Below are positions 41,682-51,295 of a stretch of 64,000 nucleotides of DNA, piece after piece; position 1 is the stretch's first letter, and each line of letters begins with the position of its first letter. Location: positions 4,650,001 through 4,714,000 of the forward strand of contig OY969916.1 of assembly GCA_963704535.1 (NCBI GenBank), written 5' to 3'. The notes under the pieces were generated by a model. That model had not been told where the DNA came from and ran no database searches. It saw nothing but the letters and a program-made list of their open reading frames with translations. The translations under genes were made by a program, and so were the position numbers. This DNA comes from G963704535 sp963704535. GTDB taxonomy: Bacteria > Chloroflexota > Chloroflexia > Chloroflexales > Roseiflexaceae.

Positions 41682-44600
41682 ATGCCATCCGATAGCTTCA
41701 AGAACCATGAGGTGCCGCTCGGCGACCAGGTGGGCGGCGACAAGGTGATAGGTGATAAGGTCGCCGGCGACAAGATCACGATCTATCAAACTATTCGGGA
41801 TACTCTCAAGCCGACCCCGCCGCCCTTTCGCACCGCTGTCCTGCGTATGGTCGAGGATTATGATGCGGTCTTCGGTGGGCGCGATACCGAACTGGCTGCC
41901 CTCGATGCTTTCTTGGTGCAGGACACACAGCCCTATACTCTGCTGCTGGCCCCCACCGGGCGCGGTAAGACCGCCCTCCTCATTCACTGGATCGTCCGTG
42001 TCCAGGTAGCCACAGACTGGCATGTCATTTTCCTACCCGTCAGCCTGCGCTACCAGATCGCTTCCGCTCAGATGGCCTTGGGCGCCCTGGCGAGTGCCCT
42101 GGCCGACTACCACCACGAGACCGACAAGCTCCAGACCTACAATACCACACCAGATCTGCTGCGCCCGATCATCGCCGACTACCTGCGCCGACCTGCCCCC
42201 GACGACTGCCGCTTGCTCCTTGTGCTCGATGGGCTGGATGAGGCCAGTGGCTGGGAAGTCGGCCGCGACCTATTCCCTCGCACCCCGCCCCCGCACTTGC
42301 GCATTGTCGTCTCGGCCCGCCAGATGGCCCACACTGACCGTACGATCTGGCTGGAGCGGTTGGGCTGGCGAAAAGCCCAGACCAGAGATGTTGCCCTAGC
42401 AGGACTGAACCGCACCGCTGTAAGTGATATTCTGCGCCGCATGGGTAATCCGCTCGATCAGCTCGCAACCAATGTGGATTTGCTCGCCGAGATCGCGCGT
42501 GTGAGTGAGGGCGACCCGCTCACCATTCGCTTGCTGGTCGAGGCACTGCAAGACGGTAGTCTCTCACCAGGGAATCTCACGCGGTTGCCGCCAGGGTTGG
42601 AAACGTTCGTACGCGACTGGTTGGACGAGTTAGAACGCCACAGTGTTACGGGGCCAGCGATTCGCACGCTGCTGGGGTTGTGCGCTGTCGCGCTCGGACC
42701 ACTGAGTAGTGCTGATCTGGAGCAACTGGTTCCCGATCGCTTTCAGTTCCGAGCCGAGCTGAATCAAGCGGCCAAAACGGTTGCACGTTTCATCATCGGC
42801 GATGGGAGCGCAGCGAGTGGTTATGTCTTCAGCCACCCTCGACTACGTGAGCTGTTTTTAGAGAAGGTGCTCTCTGCTTCTGAACGCGAGACATACCAGC
42901 AGCGCTTAGTGGCCTACGGACAGCGCTGGTACGAGCAGTACATCCACCAGCAAGCCAAGGTCGAGTCACTTCCGGTCTATCTGCGCCAGTTCTGGATCGG
43001 CCATCTGGCAGTCGCCCATCAGTGGGAGCTAGCCCGTGGAGTATTGACCGATAGTCTGATGGTTGGGCCGCGTTATGAACAACCATGGGCCACAGTGCGC
43101 TATGCCGTCGAGGGCAGCTACACCGGCTATCTCGGTGACTTGGACCAGCTCTGGCGGTATGCAGAAGACCGCAATGATCTGACATTGGGGCTGCGGTGCG
43201 CCTTGATTGCAGGCAGTATTCGCAGCTTGAGCGGGAATCTCTCTCCTGAGTTGTTGGTTGGGTTGGTGAAGGTCGGCACGCCAGAGGGCAAATGGACGCC
43301 TGCGGCGGTGCTGGAGCACCTGCGACAAATGCCTGATCGTGAACATCAGAACCAGGCGTTGCAGGCTCTCCTCTCATGTGGTTGCGATGTTCCGTATCCG
43401 CTGGCCTTAGAAATTGTCTCTACGATTCCTGAAGACCATAGGCAGGGAGAGGCATTAGAGATACTCGCATCGCACCTGCCGGCCGACCTGCTTTCCCTGG
43501 CGTTAGAAAGTGCCCGCGCCATCACTGACAACTACTCGCGAACCAGCGCTCTCATCAGCCTCGCGCCGCACCTACCTTCCTCAGAGCAACCGGCCATCTA
43601 TGCCCTGGCACTTGAGAGTGCCCACACCATCACCGACGACGAAGCGCGCGCTAGCGCGCTCATCAGCCTCGCGCCACATCTGCCTTCCCCAGAGCAACCG
43701 GCCATCTATGCCCTGGCACTTGAGAGCGCCCACACCATTACCGACGACGAAGCGCGCGCTAGCGTGGTGGAATCCCTCGCGCCGCACCTACCCTCCTCAG
43801 ATCAATCGGCCATCTATGCCCTAGCGCTTGAGAGCGCCCGCACCATCGCTGACAACTACTCGCGCGCTAGCGCGCTCATCAGCCTCGCGCCACATCTGCC
43901 TTCCCCAGAGCAACCGGCCATCTATGCCCTAGCGCTTGAGAGCGCCCGCGCCATCACCGACGACGAAGCGCGCGCTAGCGCGCTCATCAGCCTTGCGCCA
44001 CATCTGCCTTCCCTAGAGCAACCGGCTATCCATGCCCTGACACTTGAGAGCGCCCGCACCATCACTGACAACTACTCGCGAGCTAGTGCGCTCATCAGCC
44101 TCGCGCCACATCTGCCTTCCCCAGAGCAACCGGCCATCTATGCCCTGGCACTTGAGAGCGCCCGCACCATCACTGACAACTACTCGCGAGCCAGCGCGCT
44201 AGGCAACCTCGCGCCACACCTGCCCTTCGAGTTACTGTCAGAGGCGCTTGAGATCGCTCACACCATCACCGACAACTACTGGCGAGTCGGAGCGCTCATC
44301 AGGCTCACGCCGTACCTGCCCTCCTCAGAGCAGCGAACCATCTATGCCTTGGCACTTGAGAGCGCTCGCACTAGCACCAACGACTACTGGCAAGCTAGGG
44401 CGCTGGAATCCCTCGCGCCACACCTGCCCTCCTCAGAACAGCCGACCATCTACGCCCTGGTGCTTGAGAGCGCCCGCACCATCACCGACAACTACTCGCA
44501 AGCTATTTTGCTGGAATCCCTCGCGCCACACCTGCCCTCCTCAGAACAGCCGACCATCTACGCCCTGGCGCTTGAGAGCGCCCGTAGCATCACCGACAAC

Positions 44601-45968
44601 TACTTGCGAGCCAGCGCGCTCATCAGGCTCACGCCGCACCTGCCCTCCTCAGAACAGCCGGCCATCTATGCCCTGGTGCTTGAGAGCGCCCGCACTATCA
44701 TCCACGAAGAAAGCCGAGCCAGGGCGCTAGGCATGCTCGCGCCATACCTGTCCTCCGAGTTGCTGTCAGAGGCGCTTGAGATCCCCCACACCATCACCGA
44801 CAGCTACTGGCGAGCTAGGGCGCTGGAATCCCTCGCGCCACACCTGGCCTCCTCAGAACAGTCGACCATCTATGCCCTGGCGCTTGAGAGCGCCCACACC
44901 ATCACTAACGACCATTTGCAAACCAGCACGCTCATCAGCCTGGCGCCACATCTGCCCTCCGAGTTGCTGTCAAACGCACTTGAGGTCGCTCACACCATTA
45001 CCAACGACTACTGGCGAGTCAGCGCACTCATCAGCCTCGCACCGCACCTGCCTTCCCCAGAACAGCCGACCATCTATGCCCTGGCGCTTGAGAGCGCTCG
45101 TACTATCACCAACGACTACTGGCGAGCTAGGGCGCTGGCATCCCTCGCGCCGCACCTGCCCTCCTCAGAACAGCCGACCATCTATGCCCTGGTGCTTGAT
45201 AGCGCCCGTACCAGCACCGACGACTACTCGCAAGCTATTTTGCTGGAATACGTGGCGCCGCACCTGCCCTCCGAGTTGCTGTCAGAGGCGCTTGAGATCG
45301 CTCACACCATCACCGACAACTACTGGCGAGTCGGAGCGCTCATCAGGCTCACGCCGTACCTGCCCTCCTCAGAGCAGCGAACCATCTATGCCTTGGCACT
45401 TGAGAGCGCTCGCACTAGCACCGACGCCCAGGAGTGGGGTAGTGCGCTGGAATCCCTCGCGCCGCACCTGCCCTCCGAGTTGCTGCCAAAGGCGCTTGAG
45501 ATCGCCCGCACCATCACCGAAGATAGTGCGCGGGCTAGCGCGCTCATCAGGCTCGCGCCACACCTGCCCTCCTCAGAACAGCCGGCCATCTATGCCCTGG
45601 CGCTTGAGAGCGCCCGCATCAGCATCGACGATGGAGCGGGAGCCAGCGTACTGGAATCCCTCGCGCCGCATCTGCCCTCCGAGTTGCTGTCAGAGGCGCT
45701 TGAGAGCACTCACACCATCGACTACGATGCTGCGCGGGCCAGAGTGCTGAAGGCTCTCGCACCACGGCTTGCCACATCCGGATGCCTCCCGAAAAGCATA
45801 TTCCTGAACCTCTGGCACCAGACCGTACAAATCCTGGCCGGGTATGGTCGCCCAGCTTTTTTGGACGACCTAGCGGCCTTGGCCCCTTGGCTCGCCACGC
45901 TGGCCCCAGCACAATCTCTCAACGAGACTGCTACGGCGATTACCGAAATCGCCCGCTGCTGGCCGTAA
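41682..45968 (+). CDS. STAND/NACHT-type NTPase with about 22 near-identical helical repeats
   Basis: 1428 residues. It starts with GGDKVIGDKVAGDKITI, a repeat seen at the N-terminus of many bacterial NACHT/STAND proteins. The NTPase has Walker A LLLAPTGRGKTALLIHW near residue 95 and Walker B CRLLLVLDGLDEA, followed by helical and winged-helix parts (to about 600). From 43500 to about 45770 there are some 22 repeats of 32-34 residues of the type ALESARTITDNYSRASALISLAPHLP-SSEQPAIY. The layout (NTPase plus C-terminal sensor array) is that of STAND conflict or immune proteins such as Avs. No N-terminal effector domain is obvious. ATG 41652 in frame is an alternative start. Confidence 0.85.
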   Translation: MPSDSFKNHEVPLGDQVGGDKVIGDKVAGDKITIYQTIRDTLKPTPPPFRTAVLRMVEDYDAVFGGRDTELAALDAFLVQDTQPYTLLLAPTGRGKTALLIHWIVRVQVATDWHVIFLPVSLRYQIASAQMALGALASALADYHHETDKLQTYNTTPDLLRPIIADYLRRPAPDDCRLLLVLDGLDEASGWEVGRDLFPRTPPPHLRIVVSARQMAHTDRTIWLERLGWRKAQTRDVALAGLNRTAVSDILRRMGNPLDQLATNVDLLAEIARVSEGDPLTIRLLVEALQDGSLSPGNLTRLPPGLETFVRDWLDELERHSVTGPAIRTLLGLCAVALGPLSSADLEQLVPDRFQFRAELNQAAKTVARFIIGDGSAASGYVFSHPRLRELFLEKVLSASERETYQQRLVAYGQRWYEQYIHQQAKVESLPVYLRQFWIGHLAVAHQWELARGVLTDSLMVGPRYEQPWATVRYAVEGSYTGYLGDLDQLWRYAEDRNDLTLGLRCALIAGSIRSLSGNLSPELLVGLVKVGTPEGKWTPAAVLEHLRQMPDREHQNQALQALLSCGCDVPYPLALEIVSTIPEDHRQGEALEILASHLPADLLSLALESARAITDNYSRTSALISLAPHLPSSEQPAIYALALESAHTITDDEARASALISLAPHLPSPEQPAIYALALESAHTITDDEARASVVESLAPHLPSSDQSAIYALALESARTIADNYSRASALISLAPHLPSPEQPAIYALALESARAITDDEARASALISLAPHLPSLEQPAIHALTLESARTITDNYSRASALISLAPHLPSPEQPAIYALALESARTITDNYSRASALGNLAPHLPFELLSEALEIAHTITDNYWRVGALIRLTPYLPSSEQRTIYALALESARTSTNDYWQARALESLAPHLPSSEQPTIYALVLESARTITDNYSQAILLESLAPHLPSSEQPTIYALALESARSITDNYLRASALIRLTPHLPSSEQPAIYALVLESARTIIHEESRARALGMLAPYLSSELLSEALEIPHTITDSYWRARALESLAPHLASSEQSTIYALALESAHTITNDHLQTSTLISLAPHLPSELLSNALEVAHTITNDYWRVSALISLAPHLPSPEQPTIYALALESARTITNDYWRARALASLAPHLPSSEQPTIYALVLDSARTSTDDYSQAILLEYVAPHLPSELLSEALEIAHTITDNYWRVGALIRLTPYLPSSEQRTIYALALESARTSTDAQEWGSALESLAPHLPSELLPKALEIARTITEDSARASALIRLAPHLPSSEQPAIYALALESARISIDDGAGASVLESLAPHLPSELLSEALESTHTIDYDAARARVLKALAPRLATSGCLPKSIFLNLWHQTVQILAGYGRPAFLDDLAALAPWLATLAPAQSLNETATAITEIARCWP
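43500..45770 (+). repeat. Tandem array of 22 about 100-bp coding repeats in the STAND gene
   Basis: Units alternate between a longer form ending SSEQPAIY and a shorter form ending SELLSE. A 144-bp stretch at 44235-44378 is identical to 45279-45422, showing recent segmental duplication by multiples of the unit. Confidence 0.92.
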
Positions 45969-45979
45969 CTTCTGCATAC

Positions 45980-46007
45980 CCGATACCCGATACCCAATAC
46001 CCGATAG
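45980..46007. repeat. Heptanucleotide tandem repeat
   Basis: Four 7-bp units CCGATAC, CCGATAC, CCAATAC, CCGATAG directly after the STAND gene stop, at the junction with the decayed module copy. Confidence 0.85.
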
Positions 46008-46020
46008 TTGTTTTCATCGT

Positions 46021-46556
46021 TTTGGGTGGCGTCCTGCCACCCGTCGCCGAGCTGCCGGAAGTGATCCGCTGCCGCCTGGTGCTCGACGACCTGGCGGTGC
46101 GCATCCAGGCTGGCGACCGGGAGGCCGCGCTGCTGGCGCGGATTGAGCGCGTGGCCAGCGAGGAGGCAGTGACCAGCCCTGAGCGAGCCGCGCTGGAGGG
46201 CGCCTGCGCTGCGACCTTGTCTAACCGCGAGGCGCTGGCCGCGCGTGACCCTCGTAGCGGGCTGGTGTGGATGTTTGGCATGGCTGAGGTATGCCGAGAG
46301 GTTTGACGTGCTCGATCAGGCGCTCGATGGGCTCGACAACGCCCAGGGCGCCCTGAACGTGCGTGGGGACAGGCTGGAGCAGCGCGCTGCCGATGTCGTG
46401 CGATTGCTGGCTGTGGGCGACCACCCAGCCGGCACGATCGCGCTCATTGGCCTGGTCGGCGAGCAACCAGGGCGGGCGCTGGCTGCGGCAGTGAGGCGCG
46501 AGCTGCGCCAGGGTGGGGGGAGCAACAACGTTCACCCCCCTGCCGATGAGGTGTAG
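46021..46556 (+). pseudogene. Decayed copy of the 38965 protein
   Basis: Matches residues about 40-209 of the 38965 protein (LPPVAELPEVIRCRLVLDDLAVRIQAGDREAALLARIERVAS). Where the intact copy has GGTATGCGAGAGG this one has GGTATGCCGAGAGG, an extra C near 46293 that shifts the frame; the rest (ERFDVLDQALDGLDNAQGALNV) continues to a stop at 46556. The N-terminus is missing. Confidence 0.8.
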
Positions 46557-46558
46557 CG

Positions 46559-47200
46559 ATGCAATGCTCTTTTTCTGGCATTGCCAGCGCGGTCGAGCGC
46601 TCGATGCTCGATGCCGCCGCTCTTTCGCGCCTGCTTCTCGACCCCTGGCAGGCGCCGCTCGTCGCCGATTGGCCTCCGCGAGGTTGCACTGGACAGCGGT
46701 GCTGATGCGGTGTTCAAAGGCAGTCGCAAGCTGCGCGATGAGGTGCAGGCTGGCGCGTCCGGGCTCTGCGGGCCTGAGCGTTCCAGGTCTGTGATGACGT
46801 GATTGGCGATGTGGACGCCAGCCTGGCGGCTTGGGAGCAGCAGCGCGGCGAGGGGGGTTTGGATCTAGGGGCGCCGCGCGAATACCTGGATCTCTCCCTG
46901 GCCGAGTCCAGGCCGCGCTCGACGCTCCACGACCCTCCGCTGAGTAGCTCCGCACTGCCTAGCATGCCCTCGGCCTGGCCGCGATTGGCTTCCAGATTGA
47001 GTTGGCACGCATCACGGTGCGGGCTGGGGATGGGCTGCTGCTGGCCTTTGTGGGCGCAGGAGCGCTCTGGTGGGTTACGAGCATGCCGCCGGCGGAGTTG
47101 CGCGCCTCCATCGAGCGCCTACTCGGAGCGATCAGAGCGCGGAGCGCCGCATCCTGAAGCTACTCGGCCGCTGCGGCGCTCTGGCCGAGCTTTAGAGATA
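46559..47200 (+). pseudogene. Decayed copy of the TIM-barrel protein
   Basis: Starts MQCSFSGIASAVERSMLDAA, parallel to the start at 39597, then shows frameshifts and deletions (LLDPWQAPLVADW, DDVIGDVDASLAAWEQQRGEGG, GAPREYLDLSLAESR). After about 46920 similarity is lost. Confidence 0.75.
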
Positions 47201-47221
47201 ACGCTCGGCAAGCCCTTTGGC

Positions 47222-47269
47222 AGATGCGAATAACAGTCAGTCACACCCTGGTAATGCTGCTCTACTACG
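47222..47269. repeat. 48-bp direct repeat, left copy flanking the FG-GAP gene
   Basis: AGATGCGAATAACAGTCAGT... matches 49330-49377 at 42 of 48 positions, same orientation. The two copies bracket about 2.1 kb with the AT-richer FG-GAP gene. The 430 bp between this repeat and that gene have no clear coding frame. Confidence 0.65.
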
Positions 47270-47697
47270 TCAGTACAGGAACCAGTGAAGAAAGACGATG
47301 AAGTCAGGCGGCCACCGCCAGATCGTCCCTCATCCCGCGCTCCTCCCTCGCAGCAGATCAAAACCATTGAAAAACCCCAAGCGAATTTTGCAACGGGTTT
47401 GGAAAGCGACTCGGCTCTTGTTGAGGGTTGGCAACGATTTGCCCGTATCTGTTCCATAGAACATAAGATTGTGCAATAGGTTGTATCACTCCGATTGGGC
47501 TAGAGTTGCATAGCTCCCAGACACCATGTTCTGTCTTCCGCAGTTGCATTTTCTCTCAACTCCGCGTATGATGCTCTGCGTTCCACCACTGCTCTTTCGA
47601 GCGCAGTGACTTCCGATGTTTGCTCCAAATCCCATGCTTCGGAACCTAGGGTATTTAGTTTGTTTGGGCTTTTCAGTCGTCACATGAGGAGGGGATT

Positions 47698-49035
47698 ATG
47701 TTGCGGAGGATCGTGAATCTTGGGCCGGTGTTACTCGTCATTGTGATGAATTTCGCTGCATCAATGGGCCATGCGGAGCCTCAGTTGCTAGCGAATAACG
47801 TCGTACTGCTAGCTCAGGATCGCACAATTGGAGAGCAGTTACAATCGAATATCTGCTACGATGATTTGTCGGATATTGTTGGTGGGCGAGGATGGGATTA
47901 TACGAAGCTTACGTACTTTTTCCAAAAGGGTACTGGCGATATCGTTGGAAGTAATGAACACCAGGCTACTCATGATGTCTTCAGGCTATGGAATGCGGTC
48001 AAGGCCTTGACGTTTAAGGAGGTGACATATCAAACTGTATATACAGCGTCAGAATCAATCTGGCATGGGAATGCAAATCGCACATTTACTCCCATAGACA
48101 GTGGTGTATTAGGAACTTACGCTCCTATAGACGGTGATTTCGACGGGGATGGACGTGATGACATCTTCTGGTATGCTCCAGGCAGCACGAATGACTCAGT
48201 CTGGTATGGGGATACGAACGGCATATTTACCCCTGTGAGTAGTAATATATCAGGAACTTACACTCCTACCATAGACGGTGATTTCGACGGGGATGGACGC
48301 GATGACATCTTCTGGTATGCTCCAGGCAGCACGAACGACTCAGTCTGGTATGGAAATGCGAATCGTGCATTTACCCCTGTGAGTAGTAATATATCAGGAA
48401 CTTACACCCCTATAGACGGTGATTTCGACGGGGATGGACGTAATGACATCTTCTGGTATGCTCCAGGCAGCACGAATGACTCAGTCTGGTATGGGAATAC
48501 GAACCGCATATTTACCCCTGTGAGTAGTAATATATCAGGAACTTACACTCCTATAGATGGTGATTTCAACGGGGATGGACGTGACGATATCTTCTGGTAT
48601 GCTCCAGGCAGCACGAACGACTCAGTCTGGTATGGGAATACGAACCGCACATTTACTCCCGTGAGTAGTAATATATCAGGAACTTACACTCCTATAGACG
48701 GTGATTTCGACGGTGATGGACGTGATGACATCTTCTGGTATGCTCCAGGTAGCACGAATGACTCAGTCTGGTATGGGAATACGAACCGCACATTTACTCC
48801 CGTGAGTAGTAATATGTCAGGAACTCACACTCCTATAGACGGTGATTTCGACGGGGATGGACGTGATGACATCTTTTGGTATGCTCCAGGCAGCACGAAT
48901 GACTCAGTCTGGTATGGGAATACGAACCGCACATTTACTCCCATAGGCAGTGGCGTATCAGGAACTTACACTCCTATAGACGGTGATTTCGACGGTGATG
49001 GACGTGATGACATCTTCTGGTATGCGGCAGGATAA
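47698..49035 (+). CDS. Secreted FG-GAP/VCBS repeat protein with truncated matrixin-like start
   Basis: 445 residues. A signal peptide (LGPVLLVIVMNFAASMGHA) is followed by CYDDLSDIVGGRGWDYTKLTYFFQKGTGDIVGSNEHQATHDVFRLWNAV, which resembles the beginning of a matrixin-type zinc protease domain; the HExxH part never follows. Instead residues about 120-445 consist of six complete and one partial 47-residue repeats with D-x-D-G-D-G-R-D-D-I calcium loops (IDGDFDGDGRDDIFWYAPG) and SVWYGN. The gene is clearly AT-richer than its neighbours, suggesting recent transfer. Extracellular, probably adhesive or structural. Confidence 0.82.
   Translation: MLRRIVNLGPVLLVIVMNFAASMGHAEPQLLANNVVLLAQDRTIGEQLQSNICYDDLSDIVGGRGWDYTKLTYFFQKGTGDIVGSNEHQATHDVFRLWNAVKALTFKEVTYQTVYTASESIWHGNANRTFTPIDSGVLGTYAPIDGDFDGDGRDDIFWYAPGSTNDSVWYGDTNGIFTPVSSNISGTYTPTIDGDFDGDGRDDIFWYAPGSTNDSVWYGNANRAFTPVSSNISGTYTPIDGDFDGDGRNDIFWYAPGSTNDSVWYGNTNRIFTPVSSNISGTYTPIDGDFNGDGRDDIFWYAPGSTNDSVWYGNTNRTFTPVSSNISGTYTPIDGDFDGDGRDDIFWYAPGSTNDSVWYGNTNRTFTPVSSNMSGTHTPIDGDFDGDGRDDIFWYAPGSTNDSVWYGNTNRTFTPIGSGVSGTYTPIDGDFDGDGRDDIFWYAAG
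48120..49035 (+). repeat. 141-bp coding repeats of the FG-GAP protein
   Basis: Six full units and a partial seventh, over 90 percent identical at DNA level (TATAGACGGTGATTTCGACG marks each unit). One unit carries an extra Thr codon. Confidence 0.9.
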
Positions 49036-49459
49036 CGGACGCGGACGCGAGCGGTTCGAGAGACCGACCCCATGGAATATTTGCCGCTAGGTCGCGGGTG
49101 ATCTCCATCAGCAGCCATGTGAACTCGCTCTCATGACGGCGGGTCGTCGTCATAGCACAAGCTGATCGATCACAGAGCGTAGTGCGATATCACAAAAGTG
49201 AGCGTCATGAATAGACGCCTGCTTCAGGTGCTCATCCAGGAAGGAGCGTCGCGGTTGCCGCGCCTATCATAGCATACTCGATCGGAGAACGCGAAACGTG
49301 ACAATCGCCGACGCTTCTTTTTACCTACAAGATGCGAACAACAGCCGGTCACACTCTGGTAATGCTCCTCTCCTACGATAGGTCACGTAGCCACTGCAAT
49401 CGTGCGAGCTTGCGCGCATCGCTGGCTCTTCGTATTCGATCAGCCTGGATAGGTACACG
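49036..49459. other. Intergenic region with the right direct-repeat copy
   Basis: About 420 bp. 49330-49377 is the partner of the repeat at 47222-47269. Apart from that no gene, hairpin or promoter was identified with confidence. Confidence 0.5.
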
Positions 49460-50026
49460 ATGTCGCTCCTTGCACTCCTGGTGCTGATTGGCGGCGCCGC
49501 GATCGGCCTGTTTCTCCCCGATGTGGATCGCTCGTTCCCGTTTCTGCTGCACCGCTCGATCCTGACCCATAGCGCCCTCATCCCACTGCTGTGCGCACTG
49601 AGCCTCCAGCAGACGGCCCCAAGCTGGAAACGCTGCGCGACCATTGGCCTCTCCACCGCGATGGCTGTGCATCTGTCGTTCGACCTCTTCCCGATCATCT
49701 GGATGGGCTTTGCACTCATTCACCTACCGCTCTATGGCTGGCTCGACGCCACCCTCTCGATGATCTGGATTCTGGGGAGCTGCATTGCCTGTCTGTACCT
49801 GGCGCTGCGGCTGCTCACATCCCGCACCGAGTTGGCGATAACAGTGGGTGTGGGCCTGAGTGCGTTTCTGTTCGCAGCCCGCACCGAGCGGGTGTTCTGG
49901 CCCGCGCTGTTGGCCCTGCTGCTCGCCGGATTACTGGCGATCTGCCTGCCCAACCGCCTCATCAATGGACAGATGGTGCTTGGGAGCCTCTGGCGCAAGG
50001 TCCGTACTGGCGTGCCAACACCCTGA
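49460..50026 (+). CDS. YdjM/DUF457-type membrane-bound metal-dependent hydrolase
   Basis: 188 residues, with five or six membrane helices. The family motif GLFLPDVDRSFPFLLHRSILTHSALI provides the Asp and His residues expected to bind metal, and AMAVHLSFDLFP follows with another His-Asp pair. Such proteins are annotated as LexA-regulated, membrane-bound metal-dependent hydrolases; the substrate is unknown. It lies 67 bp before the Mrr-like gene on the same strand, so both may be co-expressed. Confidence 0.78.
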   Translation: MSLLALLVLIGGAAIGLFLPDVDRSFPFLLHRSILTHSALIPLLCALSLQQTAPSWKRCATIGLSTAMAVHLSFDLFPIIWMGFALIHLPLYGWLDATLSMIWILGSCIACLYLALRLLTSRTELAITVGVGLSAFLFAARTERVFWPALLALLLAGLLAICLPNRLINGQMVLGSLWRKVRTGVPTP

Positions 50027-50092
50027 GCCCCATCCGCCGCACGGCTGGTCCCGTTCGCAGTGCGTCATCTCATCTATCAGGAGCAGCAAGCA

Positions 50093-51097
50093 ATGGCACG
50101 ACGTAGGCACACCACAAGACGCAGACGCCGCACGGAACAGCACCACGACCAAGCGATCGGCGTCCTCGCGCTCGTCGTGATGGCACTCGGCTACCGTGCC
50201 TTCACCACCGTATCCTGGCGTGTCCTGGTGGTACTGATCGTCTTTAGCGCAACTCTGCTGCTGTTCGCCATCCGTTGGGGTCTTGAACGTGCTCGCCGGC
50301 GCGAGCAGGAGCGTTTGCTGCTGGCGTCCGTGGCCACGCTTTCACCACAGGACTTTGAGCGGCGGGTGCTGCTGCTGCTCCAGCAACTCGGATGGCAGCA
50401 CGTGGAGCACGTCGGCGGCTCGGGTGATCGCGGCGTCGATCTGCGGGGCACCGTAGGCGGCCAGCGCTACATCGTCCAGTGCAAACGTTACACCAACACC
50501 GTCGGCCCGCACTCTGTCCGTGAGCTGGCCGGCACCTTGCAGCATGAGGGAGCCGAGCGGGCCTTGCTGATTACCAGTAGCCGCTTCGGCCCGGATGCCT
50601 GGGCCTGGGCACGTGGTAAGCCGATCGAGCTGTGGGATGGCGCGATGCTGACCCAGCAGATCCGCGCCGCCGAGGAGGCCCAACGCGACCCCTCCCACCA
50701 GGCACACGAGCGCCGACGGCGCCGGAGGTGGATGGCGGTGGCGGCGAGTGGCAATCTGCTCGTGCTCCTGCTCGCATTGCTCACGCCGGAGGGGATGGTG
50801 CCAATTCGCATCCAAGCCGGCTCGGCTGCCCAGCGACCAACGGTCGCCCATCTCACCACCGCCGCCGCGCTTGTGCCCACCAGGCTACCAGGCCCGACGG
50901 CGACGCTCGCGCCAACACCAACGGCCCCAGCCGAGCTGATCCCCAGCGTCGCCAATGGCGGCAACGTGCGGATGCAGCCGTCGCTCCAGAGCAAAGTAAT
51001 CGACCAGATCCACGCCTACGAGACGGTCGTGCTGCACGAGAAGACCACCGACAGTCAGTGGTACCACATCACCAACGCGCAGGGCAGCACTAGCTGA
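50093..51097 (+). CDS. Membrane-anchored Mrr-like restriction endonuclease with C-terminal SH3-like domain
   Basis: 334 residues. Basic N-terminus, then two helices (AIGVLALVVMALGYRAF and VLVVLIVFSATLLLFAI). Residues about 85-195 form an Mrr-type PD-(D/E)xK nuclease: LSPQDFERRVLLLLQQLGWQ, GDRGVDLRG and YIVQCKRY carry the catalytic Asp and QxK. A third helix (LLVLLLALL) near residue 230 and a Thr/Pro linker lead to an SH3b-like end (NVRMQPSLQSKVIDQI, ETVVLHEKTTDSQWYHI). The nuclease is predicted between two membrane anchors, on the cytosolic side, with the SH3 part outside. A DNA-uptake or defence role fits. Confidence 0.82.
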   Translation: MARRRHTTRRRRRTEQHHDQAIGVLALVVMALGYRAFTTVSWRVLVVLIVFSATLLLFAIRWGLERARRREQERLLLASVATLSPQDFERRVLLLLQQLGWQHVEHVGGSGDRGVDLRGTVGGQRYIVQCKRYTNTVGPHSVRELAGTLQHEGAERALLITSSRFGPDAWAWARGKPIELWDGAMLTQQIRAAEEAQRDPSHQAHERRRRRRWMAVAASGNLLVLLLALLTPEGMVPIRIQAGSAAQRPTVAHLTTAAALVPTRLPGPTATLAPTPTAPAELIPSVANGGNVRMQPSLQSKVIDQIHAYETVVLHEKTTDSQWYHITNAQGSTS

Positions 51098-51295
51098 GTA
51101 CATCGCTCATTACTGACCATCCCGGCCGAGACAGCGAGTCGCATCGAGCCAAGAGGACCCTGAGCAACCGCGCCAGCATGGCAATCGATCCGGGGCAACC
51201 CCAATCGCTTCCATTCGGCTATACTGCCCCCAGCGCTGCACCTGTTCTGCTGGCAGCATAGAGCTTGTCGTTCAATTCACCTGGAGGTCCCACCC

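Noticed and set aside
43500..45770. Long plus-strand Pro/Arg/Ser-rich frames overlapping the STAND repeats (for example 44776-45750)
   Set aside because: These are out-of-frame readings of the repeat array, open only because the repeats lack stops in that frame.
47285..47479. Small plus-strand ORF MKKDDEVRRPPPDRP...
   Set aside because: No ribosome binding site, low-complexity sequence and no conserved pattern; not supported as a gene.
48120..49035. Regular 141-bp repeats as a CRISPR-like array
   Set aside because: The whole unit is conserved and coding (FG-GAP repeats); there are no unique spacers.
47222..49377. Integron attC sites around the FG-GAP gene
   Set aside because: The direct repeats lack the RYYYAAC/GTTRRRY core and imperfect palindrome of attC sites.
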